From the IMG/VR virus record IMGVR_UViG_3300019776_000015, positions 1 through 27,675 of that record: a stretch of 27,675 nt of DNA. One strand, 5' to 3'. The notes below the pieces were generated by a model. That model was not told the DNA's origin. It saw only the letters and a list, made by a program, of their open reading frames with translations, and made no database searches. Origin of the DNA: a virus. Position numbers and translations under genes: made by a program. Shown piece by piece: positions 21,626-27,675 of the stretch (position 1 is the stretch's first letter; each line of letters starts with the position of its first letter).

Positions 21626-22053
21626 CAGATATTAAAGTCAACGTCACGCCAGCAGCGCGTGTGGAATTAAACGTAAATCGTGGAATGTTTGGTCCAACTG
21701 GACCTGCTGGCGCTACTGGCCCTACAGGTCCTCAAGGTCAAGGTGTTGCGCTTAAAGGCTCAGTTGCAACTGTTGGTGATTTGCCATCTACAGGAAACGT
21801 GAATGGTGATTCCTATATTGTTACTTCTAATGGTCATTTATACACATGGAATAACACAACATGGGTTGATGACGGTCCTTTTGTGGGGCCAACTGGTCCA
21901 ACTGGTACGGCTGGACCTACTGGGCCTCAAGGTGAAGGTTTGCAATTAACTGGATCAGTTGCTACGCCTCAAAATTTGCCTTCTGTTGGACAGCCCGGTG
22001 ACCAATATTTTGTGCAATCAACAAACTCTGTTTATATTTGGAGTAACACATAA
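21622..22053 (+). CDS. Collagen-like fibre protein, N-terminal part (apparently split gene)
   Basis: A 143-residue protein with two copies of a module: a GPTGPTG-type collagen stretch followed by a globular part. Copy one runs [18 protein letters not shown], then GDSYIV, then [15 protein letters not shown], ending in GPTGPTG. Copy two runs [18 protein letters not shown], then GDQYFV, then VYIWSNT, where it stops. The missing ending of copy two (WVDIGP, then GPTGPTG) is encoded at the start of the next gene in a different frame. The two genes therefore look like one fibre split by a frame change with a TAATG junction. The N-terminal [18 protein letters not shown] is a strand suited to docking on the adaptor. 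Confidence 0.8.
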   Translation: MTDIKVNVTPAARVELNVNRGMFGPTGPAGATGPTGPQGQGVALKGSVATVGDLPSTGNVNGDSYIVTSNGHLYTWNNTTWVDDGPFVGPTGPTGTAGPTGPQGEGLQLTGSVATPQNLPSVGQPGDQYFVQSTNSVYIWSNT

Positions 22054-24410
22054 TGCCATGGGTTGATATTGGACCAATTTCAGGACCAACAGGTCCTACG
22101 GGCGATCAAGGCCCAACAGGTTTAACAGGCCCTACGGGTCCTACTGGCGCTCAAGGTAATACTGGCCCCACGGGATCGCAAGGTTCGCAAGGTAACGCTG
22201 GCCCCACAGGTCCTCAAGGCGTACAGGGTATTCAGGGCGTACAAGGTATTCAAGGCCCAACAGGAGCACAAGGTTCTGCTGGTCCTACAGGATCGCAAGG
22301 TGGAACTGGTCCAACTGGTCCGCAAGGCATTCAAGGTTCTGCTGGTCCTACGGGTTCATCTGGTTCTGCTGGCGCTACTGGCCCAACTGGTTCAGCAGGT
22401 AACGTTGGCCCAACTGGTCCGCAAGGCATTCAAGGCATTCAAGGTGAACAAGGCATCCAAGGCAATACTGGTCCTACTGGTTCGCAAGGTAATTTTGGAC
22501 CAACTGGTCCACAAGGCAATACTGGTCCTACTGGTTCGCAAGGGCCAACAGGTCCAACTGGTCCGCAAGGCATTCAAGGCAATGCAGGCCCTACTGGTCC
22601 TACGGGTGCAGATTCAACTGTTGCAGGCCCTACAGGTGCAATTGGTCCTACTGGCGCACAAGGCATTCAAGGTAATGCAGGTCCTACTGGTCCGCAAGGT
22701 ATTCAGGGCGATCAAGGTTTTATTGGCCCAACTGGTCCACAAGGCAATCTTGGTAATCAAGGTCCTACTGGCCCAACGGGTCCTACTGGCGTTCAAGGTA
22801 ATAGCATTACTGGTCCAACAGGTCCAACTGGCGCACAAGGTCCAATTGGCACTGGCGGCACAGTTGCATATTGGGGAGGCTTTATTGATGATACTGAGCA
22901 AACAATTGCTAGTACAACAACTGCATATCCAGTAGCGATCGGAATTACTGACCCAGATAGCAATGGTGTAAGCATTGTTAGTGGGAATAGAATTACATAC
23001 GCTCACAATGGCGTATATAACTTCACTTATTCATTGCAGATGGTTAACACTGCAAATGAAACAGTAGATGCGCGAGTATGGATTAAAAAGAATGGAATTG
23101 ATGTTAGTGATTCAGCATCACTATTTGCGGTTAGCGCGGCAAAAGCCGGTGTTAATGGCAACTTTATTGCTATTTGCAATTACACATTTCAAGTTGTTTC
23201 TGGCGATTATGTCCAGTTATATTGGCAAGCCGAATCAACATCCGTATCTCTTTCAACAATTGCAAGTGGCACAACACCCACTACACCAATATCTCCAGCG
23301 GTTATTGTTACAACTCAACAAGTAACATATACCCAACTTGGCCCAACTGGTCCACAAGGTTCTGTTGGTCCTACAGGTTCTGCTGGTCCTACTGGCCCTC
23401 AAGGTATTCAAGGTGTGCAAGGTCCTACTGGTCCAACAGGTTCCGTGGGTTCACAAGGGCCAACTGGTGACCAAGGCCCACAGGGTATCCAAGGCATCCA
23501 AGGCGTTCAAGGTAATACCGGACCTACTGGCCCTCAAGGTATTCAAGGTGTTACTGGTCCTACGGGCGCAGATTCAACTGTTTCTGGCCCAACAGGTCCA
23601 ACCGGAACTCAAGGCCCAACAGGTCCACAAGGCATTCAAGGCCCAACTGGTTCGCAAGGCCCACAAGGTAATGTTGGACCTACAGGTCCACAAGGCAACG
23701 TTGGTCCTACGGGCGATGTTGGTCCTACTGGTCCACAGGGCATTCAAGGTATCCAAGGTATCCAAGGCGTTTCTGGTCCAACGGGCAGCACAGGCGCAGC
23801 TGGTCCAACCGGTCCTCAAGGCATCCAAGGCGATGTTGGTCCAACAGGTCCAACCGGAACACAAGGCGTTCAAGGTATTGCTGGTCCTACTGGTCCAACA
23901 GGTTCGCAAGGCGTTGCTGGTCCTACTGGCGCTCAAGGCGTGCAAGGTATTCAAGGCATCCAAGGCGATGTTGGCCCAACTGGACCCACAGGTGCGGCAT
24001 CGACTGTTGCTGGCCCCACAGGTCCAACTGGTGCAGCCCTAAACGCAACCTACACACGCACAAGTTTTACTGCGACTGCTGGTCAAACAACATTCTCTGC
24101 AACTTACACAGTAGGATTTGTTGAGGTTTACCTTAACGGCGTATTGTTGAATGGCGTAGATTACACAGCAACAAACGGCACTTCTGTTGTTCTTGCTTCT
24201 GCTGCTGCGGCTAATGATATTGTTGAGACTATCGCTTACTACACAGTAAACGTTGCTCCAACAGGGCCAACAGGCGCATCGGGTGCTAATGGCCCCACAG
24301 GTCCAACAGGTTCGGCAGGAACTTCTGTTACAGGTCCCACTGGTCCAACAGGCGCTAATTCAACAGTTGCTGGTCCAACAGGTCCAACAGGTCCAGCAGG
24401 TTCCGGTGGA
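21690..24410 (+). repeat. Collagen-coding tandem repeat DNA
   Basis: The GPT/GPQ/GIQ-coding DNA is a degenerate short-unit repeat, mostly 9-base GGT-CCN-ACN and GGN-ATT-CAA units, spread over both collagen-like genes and interrupted by the globular domains. Several longer blocks recur almost unchanged, for example the [14 protein letters not shown]-type block. Such DNA is prone to slippage and recombination, making fibre length variable. Overlapping frames look open here only because of the repeats. Confidence 0.85.
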
Positions 24411-24458
24411 ATTTCAACAGGTAAAGCGATTGCAATTTCAATCGTATTCGGAGGTTAA
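22053..24458 (+). CDS. Large collagen-like phage fibre with C1q/TNF-like and fibre domains
   Basis: An 801-residue collagen-like protein. It begins [17 protein letters not shown], the missing end of the module in the preceding gene. Collagen-type G-X-Y repeats ([12 protein letters not shown]) fill about residues 10-269, 429-659 and 735-786. Between them are a domain at about 270-428, which resembles a C1q/TNF jelly roll ([16 protein letters not shown], then [20 protein letters not shown], then [12 protein letters not shown]), and one at about 660-734 ([20 protein letters not shown], then [13 protein letters not shown]), a fibre domain common in phages. Such GXY repeats form trimeric rods, and the globular domains set trimer register and bind receptors. 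There is no ribosome site before ATG 22053, so translation depends on the preceding gene. Confidence 0.9.
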   Translation: MPWVDIGPISGPTGPTGDQGPTGLTGPTGPTGAQGNTGPTGSQGSQGNAGPTGPQGVQGIQGVQGIQGPTGAQGSAGPTGSQGGTGPTGPQGIQGSAGPTGSSGSAGATGPTGSAGNVGPTGPQGIQGIQGEQGIQGNTGPTGSQGNFGPTGPQGNTGPTGSQGPTGPTGPQGIQGNAGPTGPTGADSTVAGPTGAIGPTGAQGIQGNAGPTGPQGIQGDQGFIGPTGPQGNLGNQGPTGPTGPTGVQGNSITGPTGPTGAQGPIGTGGTVAYWGGFIDDTEQTIASTTTAYPVAIGITDPDSNGVSIVSGNRITYAHNGVYNFTYSLQMVNTANETVDARVWIKKNGIDVSDSASLFAVSAAKAGVNGNFIAICNYTFQVVSGDYVQLYWQAESTSVSLSTIASGTTPTTPISPAVIVTTQQVTYTQLGPTGPQGSVGPTGSAGPTGPQGIQGVQGPTGPTGSVGSQGPTGDQGPQGIQGIQGVQGNTGPTGPQGIQGVTGPTGADSTVSGPTGPTGTQGPTGPQGIQGPTGSQGPQGNVGPTGPQGNVGPTGDVGPTGPQGIQGIQGIQGVSGPTGSTGAAGPTGPQGIQGDVGPTGPTGTQGVQGIAGPTGPTGSQGVAGPTGAQGVQGIQGIQGDVGPTGPTGAASTVAGPTGPTGAALNATYTRTSFTATAGQTTFSATYTVGFVEVYLNGVLLNGVDYTATNGTSVVLASAAAANDIVETIAYYTVNVAPTGPTGASGANGPTGPTGSAGTSVTGPTGPTGANSTVAGPTGPTGPAGSGGISTGKAIAISIVFGG

Positions 24459-24461
24459 AAA

Positions 24462-24836
24462 ATGGCTAATCCAAACATCGTTAACGTAACATCCATTTAT
24501 GGAAACACAACGTATTTAGTTCCTACGGGAACAAGTGCAACCACATGGACTGCCTTAACTCCTGCCACTGGTACTGTTAACAAAGTGGAAAGCATTGTTG
24601 CTTCTAACGTAACAGGTTCTGCTGCTGCAATTACTGTTTCAATTAACAGCGCAACAGGTGGCGGTGGTACTGCTTATCGCATTGCTTACCAAATTAGCGT
24701 TCCTGCAAATGCTTCATTGATTATTCTTGATAAAAGCACTTCAATTTATGTTGGTGAAGGCCAATCAATTGTTGCTACTTCTGGAACATCAAACGCAATT
24801 GAATTGACTGCATCATACGAAGCAATTACATCGTAA
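24462..24836 (+). CDS. Small strand-rich fibre-associated protein
   Basis: A 124-residue protein after the collagen-like gene with a strong GGAGG ribosome site. It is Ala/Ser/Thr-rich and strand-rich: VNVTSIYGNTTYLVPTG near 7-23, TVNKVESIVASNVTGSAAAI near 38-57, and IYVGEGQSIVATSG near 95-108. This resembles small single-domain proteins that I recall being common among aquatic phage fibre genes, possibly jelly-roll-like decorations. Function unknown. It is separated from the fibre gene by three bases. Confidence 0.65.
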   Translation: MANPNIVNVTSIYGNTTYLVPTGTSATTWTALTPATGTVNKVESIVASNVTGSAAAITVSINSATGGGGTAYRIAYQISVPANASLIILDKSTSIYVGEGQSIVATSGTSNAIELTASYEAITS

Positions 24837-24845
24837 GGAACCGTT

Positions 24846-25829
24846 ATGTCTAACAGATATATTGGGGCTAAGTTATCTTCATCTGTTCCATCTCCAACCT
24901 CATCTGCTGCGGTTGGATTATGGTCACTTACACAACAAGGCCAAGCGCAATTTTCTAGTAATTGGCCTGTTCCACCATTGCCGCCAACTAATATTGATTA
25001 TTTTATTGTTGCTGGTGGTGGCGGTGGTATGGCTGGACTTTATGGCGGTGGCGGTGGCGGTGCTGGTGGATATTTAACAGCAACGTCAATTTCTGCGTCT
25101 GGCGTTTTAACTATAACCGTTGGGGCTGGTGGTGCTGCAACTTCACTTGCGCCGCCCGGTAGTAATTCAGTTATTCAAGGAAGTTCAACATCAACAATTA
25201 CTGCGTATGGCGGCGGTCAAGGCAGAATTTATACGAGTTCATATTACCCCGGCGACAATGGAGGCTCTGGAGGTGGTGGGGCATCTGGTGGCGCGCAACC
25301 TGGTGGTAAAGGTGTTTACCCCGGCTCTTCATATATAAGTGCGCCACGCCAAGGATATGATGGCGGCACTGGCTCTGGCGGCGGTAGTAATCAAGGTGGT
25401 GGTGGCGGCGGCGGTGCTGGCGGTGCTGGTGCTAATGGAGCATTGGGCGGCAACCCCGGCAGTGCTGGTATTGGTGGCGTAGGTGTTGTTAATCCGTTTA
25501 CTGGTTCAACAGTTGGTCAAAACGTAAGTGGCACTTATTATTTGGCTGGCGGTGGCGGCGGCAGTTCAGAAGGCACAGGCGGTAGTGTTGGCGGCAATGG
25601 TGGTGGTGGTTCTGGTGTTGTTGGTTCATATTCGGATGGAACAACAAACACTGGCGGCGGCGGCGGCGGCGGTCATTCAAACATAGGACAAAATGGCGGC
25701 TCTGGCGTAGTGGTTATTCGTTGCGCTGATACTTCTTCTGCTTTGGCAACAACTGGAAGCCCAACAGTAACTGTATCTAATGGATATAGGTATTACACAT
25801 TTACAGCCTCTGGAACAATTACTTTCTAA
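24846..25829 (+). CDS. Glycine-rich tail adhesin
   Basis: A 327-residue protein dominated by glycine (long GGGGGGGAGG-type runs about 58-280) within a phage glycine-rich domain. The frame is the canonical PTNIDYFIVAGGGGGMAGLY near 47-66, then LTITVGAGGAATSLAPPG near 88-105 and near the end GGSGVVVIRCADTS and YRYYTFTASGTITF. Proteins with this layout are phage adhesins whose glycine loops make a compact polyglycine-II-type core and whose tips bind receptors (as in T4-like gp38 adhesins). The first 45 residues appear to be a docking or linker segment. Its exact receptor is unknown. Confidence 0.85.
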   Translation: MSNRYIGAKLSSSVPSPTSSAAVGLWSLTQQGQAQFSSNWPVPPLPPTNIDYFIVAGGGGGMAGLYGGGGGGAGGYLTATSISASGVLTITVGAGGAATSLAPPGSNSVIQGSSTSTITAYGGGQGRIYTSSYYPGDNGGSGGGGASGGAQPGGKGVYPGSSYISAPRQGYDGGTGSGGGSNQGGGGGGGAGGAGANGALGGNPGSAGIGGVGVVNPFTGSTVGQNVSGTYYLAGGGGGSSEGTGGSVGGNGGGGSGVVGSYSDGTTNTGGGGGGGHSNIGQNGGSGVVVIRCADTSSALATTGSPTVTVSNGYRYYTFTASGTITF

Positions 25830-25838
25830 GGAAAAAAC

Positions 25839-26201
25839 ATGGCTCACTTTGCTGAAATCGGATTAAACAATACAGTTTTGCGTGTAATCGTTGTGCATAA
25901 CAACGAATGCCTTGATGAAAATGGTCAAGAAAGCGAAGCCAAAGGCGCTGAGTTTTGCCGCAATCTTTTTGGTGGCACATGGTTGCAAACCAGTTACAAC
26001 GGCAATATCCGTAAAAACTATGCTGGCATAGGCTTTACATACGATAGCCAACGCGATGCCTTTATTCCTCCAAAAACATTTGATTCATGGGTGTTGAATG
26101 AAGAAACTTGCGTATGGGAAACACCAATACCAATGCCTGTTGATGACAAAAAATATCGGTGGGATGAAGCAACAATTTCTTGGATTGAGGTAACAACATG
26201 A
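25839..26201 (+). CDS. Conserved small fibre-cluster protein ('AHFA' type)
   Basis: A 120-residue protein starting MAHFAEIGLNNTVLRVIVVH, then GAEFCRNLFGGTWLQTSYNG near 36-55, then IRKNYAGIGFTYDSQRDAFI near 57-76, and ending YRWDEATISWIEVTT. I recognise this arrangement from cyanophage and other aquatic phage fibre regions, where its role is unknown. It contains conserved Trp and Cys residues and an apparent final module similar to (YxWxEExxSW). It has a ribosome site TAAGGAA, and the next start overlaps its stop (ATGA). Presence here adds to the view that this region is an adhesin cassette. Confidence 0.75.
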   Translation: MAHFAEIGLNNTVLRVIVVHNNECLDENGQESEAKGAEFCRNLFGGTWLQTSYNGNIRKNYAGIGFTYDSQRDAFIPPKTFDSWVLNEETCVWETPIPMPVDDKKYRWDEATISWIEVTT

Positions 26202-26575
26202 GTATCCCGCGCAACCTATCTAAATTTGCAGACGTTACCGATTCAAATGGTGGTTTAGCAAACCCAACGTTTACTGGTTATACAGAAACCATTTATGCGC
26301 TTGGGACTTCTGGTTCCATTGCTTTAAACCCTGCTAACGGCACAATTCAAACTTGTGCTGCGTCTGGAACTGTGACGTTCACAGATTCTTTAGCGGCTGG
26401 TCAAAGCATTGTCTTGCGTCTAACTGGTGGCGTTGCAAACACAATTAACTGGCCTACAACGACTTGGATTAGCGCAACTGGTAACTCTGCCCCAACTTTG
26501 TCTGCAAGTTGTGTGCTGGTCTTTTTTAAGATTGGCACAACGCTTTATGGTTCTTACATTGGCTCCTACGCATAA
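26198..26575 (+). CDS. Small fibre-associated strand protein
   Basis: A 125-residue protein starting MSIPRNLSKFADVTDSNGGL, a start typical of small fibre-cluster proteins. It continues with TGYTETIYALGTSGSIALN near 26-44, GTIQTCAASGTVTFTDSLAA near 48-67, ITLR-type SIVLRLTGGVANTINWPT near 70-87, and ends VFFKIGTTLYGSYIGSYA. This strand pattern resembles the C-terminal beta-structured modules of phage fibres (a 'trapped-solvent' Trp/Pro strand pair). Function is likely decoration or capping of a fibre. Family not proven. Confidence 0.7.
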   Translation: MSIPRNLSKFADVTDSNGGLANPTFTGYTETIYALGTSGSIALNPANGTIQTCAASGTVTFTDSLAAGQSIVLRLTGGVANTINWPTTTWISATGNSAPTLSASCVLVFFKIGTTLYGSYIGSYA

Positions 26576-26583
26576 GGATTGTC

Positions 26584-27675
26584 ATGCTTGCTGAAAAGTT
26601 ATTGAAGCCATCTTCTGCTAATCCTAGTTATATTGAGGATGTGTTCTCAACTTGGATTTATCCCGGTTCCACTACTTCACAGAATATTGTTAATGGCATT
26701 GATTTGGCTACCAAAGGCGGCATGGCATGGATTAAATGCCGAGACACTGCATACGATCATATTTTGTCAAACACAAGTATAGGTCCGGCAAAATATTTAT
26801 CAAGCAACTCAAGCAATGCAGAAGTAGGCAATTCTCAAGACTTAACAGCATTCAATACAAATGGGTTTAGTGTTGGCACAAATGCTAGAGTAAACAGTTC
26901 GCCCTATAACTATGCCTCATGGACATTTGCCAATGCCGATAAATTCCACAAAGTTGTATCGGTAACAAAGTCGTCTGGCTCAAACGCGACAATTGACTTT
27001 GCAAATCTGGGCACTTTGGGCGCAGTGCGTGTTAAGAGATCGGATGGTATTGGTTCTTGGTATTTCTGGCATCGCAGCCTTTCCGCTGGTCAACTTTTGA
27101 TAGGCGACACAACCGCTTCTGCTGCCACCCTTGGACAAATCACAGTATCGGGAACAACGGTTACATTGGTCAATGGTGTTATCGCTGATGGCACATACGT
27201 TGTAGAGGCTTTTGCCCACAACGCAGGAGGCTTTGGCTTAACTGGTACAGACAATGTGATTAGCTGTGGGTCTTTTACTACTGATGGCTCTGGTAACGCT
27301 GCAGTCAATCTTGGGTATGAACCTCAATGGGTAATGATTAAACCAGTAGCAGATACTGGAAATGCTTTTATTAACGCTTGGAATATTTATGATTCTATGC
27401 GTGGATGGCCTGTTAGTGGTTCAGAGGCGATTCTGCAAGCAAACGCATCTGATGCAGAAGTTTCTTTGGGCGCAAAGGCATATTTAAATTCAACTGGATT
27501 AAATTATGTTAATGGCGTTACTAGCAACACATTCATCTACATAGCCATTCGCCGTGGCCCGATGAAAGTGCCTACTGATGCGACTAAGGTGTTTGGAACT
27601 GATACGTTTGGAAGCACGTCTCCTAAACCACCAGATTTACATGCCTCATTTCCTGTTGATTTTGCGTTTTATAGA
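26584..27675 (+). CDS. Fibre protein, 5' part, truncated by the window end
   Basis: An open frame from ATG 26584 (ribosome site AAGGA) running through the last base, 364 codons without a stop, so the gene continues beyond the window. Residues about 44-115 include GGMAWIKCRDTAYDH, then FNTNGFSVGTNARVN and YNYASWTFANADKF, followed by LGAVRVKRSDGIGSWYFWHR near 145-164. A second related pattern, GNAAVNLGYEPQWVMIKPV near 237-255, then AFINAWNIYDSMRG, suggests tandem copies. This resembles a lectin-like phage tail domain family (I believe DUF7483). Likely a receptor-binding fibre or tailspike component; no enzymatic motif is seen in the visible part. Confidence 0.8.
   Translation, partial: MLAEKLLKPSSANPSYIEDVFSTWIYPGSTTSQNIVNGIDLATKGGMAWIKCRDTAYDHILSNTSIGPAKYLSSNSSNAEVGNSQDLTAFNTNGFSVGTNARVNSSPYNYASWTFANADKFHKVVSVTKSSGSNATIDFANLGTLGAVRVKRSDGIGSWYFWHRSLSAGQLLIGDTTASAATLGQITVSGTTVTLVNGVIADGTYVVEAFAHNAGGFGLTGTDNVISCGSFTTDGSGNAAVNLGYEPQWVMIKPVADTGNAFINAWNIYDSMRGWPVSGSEAILQANASDAEVSLGAKAYLNSTGLNYVNGVTSNTFIYIAIRRGPMKVPTDATKVFGTDTFGSTSPKPPDLHASFPVDFAFYR

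Noticed and set aside
23574-23963. Minus-strand open frame in the repeat region
   Set aside because: A low-complexity Asn/Thr/Arg/Trp pattern from the antisense of the collagen repeats; no start signal.
22300-24042. Long plus-frame open frames rich in Leu/Val/Lys/Gln inside the collagen-like gene (22300-22935 and 23338-24042)
   Set aside because: They are the shifted-frame reading of the GPT/GIQ repeats; low complexity, no ribosome site, and fully covered by the collagen frame.
22080-24410. CRISPR-like or other interspersed repeat array
   Set aside because: Units are codon-level 9-base repeats in a single open frame with no regular spacers.
1-27675. tRNA genes, integrase, lysis cassette, anti-CRISPR or defence islands
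   Set aside because: Looked for recognisable patterns on both strands and found none that I can support.

Overview
The window is a dense, entirely plus-strand segment of a tailed double-stranded DNA bacteriophage. A tape-measure protein, a lambda-G/GT-like frameshifting chaperone pair, a single tail-tube protein and the absence of sheath or baseplate-wedge genes indicate a long, non-contractile (siphovirus) tail. The head genes are of the HK97 type: P27-like small terminase, large terminase, portal, S78-like protease and HK97-fold capsid. No integrase, repressor or lysis cassette was recognised, so lifestyle and lysis cannot be judged. Moderate GC content and fibre-associated families familiar from aquatic phages suggest a phage of a freshwater or marine bacterium. 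The host assignment is inference only.

Layout. (1) About 1-1393: end of a replication/recombination operon with a YqaJ/lambda-exonuclease-like nuclease, a small unknown protein and an SSB, closed by a strong intrinsic terminator. (2) About 1400-2976: a regulatory gap with a TATAAT promoter, inverted repeats and hairpins, then a small membrane or lipoprotein, a winged-helix-like protein, two small overlapping genes and an HNH endonuclease. (3) About 2977-5393: a G-rich intergenic stretch and a promoter whose predicted +1 is the small-terminase start codon, then terS, a 47-residue gene and terL. (4) About 5424-10671: portal, HNH-AP2 homing-endonuclease-like gene, small AT-hook-like gene, protease, major capsid protein, terminator, and a second capsid paralogue without the N-terminal scaffold-like domain. 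(5) About 10682-16218: connector, head-closure and tail-terminator-like proteins, tail tube, terminator, small gene, HK97 gp10-like protein, frameshifted tail chaperones and tape measure. (6) About 16221-21054: two minor tail proteins, a GNAT-like acetyltransferase and a large tail-tip protein. (7) About 21125-27675: adhesion modules comprising a fibre adaptor-like protein, two collagen-like GPT-repeat genes, a glycine-rich adhesin and several small fibre-associated proteins. The last gene runs off the window.

How it works together. The late genes are closely packed, often with ATGA or TAATG overlaps, so translational coupling is likely. Two terminators in the late region directly follow the two proteins normally needed in most copies, capsid and tail tube. 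This could reduce transcription of the genes behind them. The most interesting signals are the tandem capsid paralogues with a terminator between them, the collagen-like fibre apparently split by a TAATG junction inside a domain, the possible leaderless terminase promoter, the overlapping small-gene nest at 1959-2538, and the acetyltransferase embedded in the tail-tip module.
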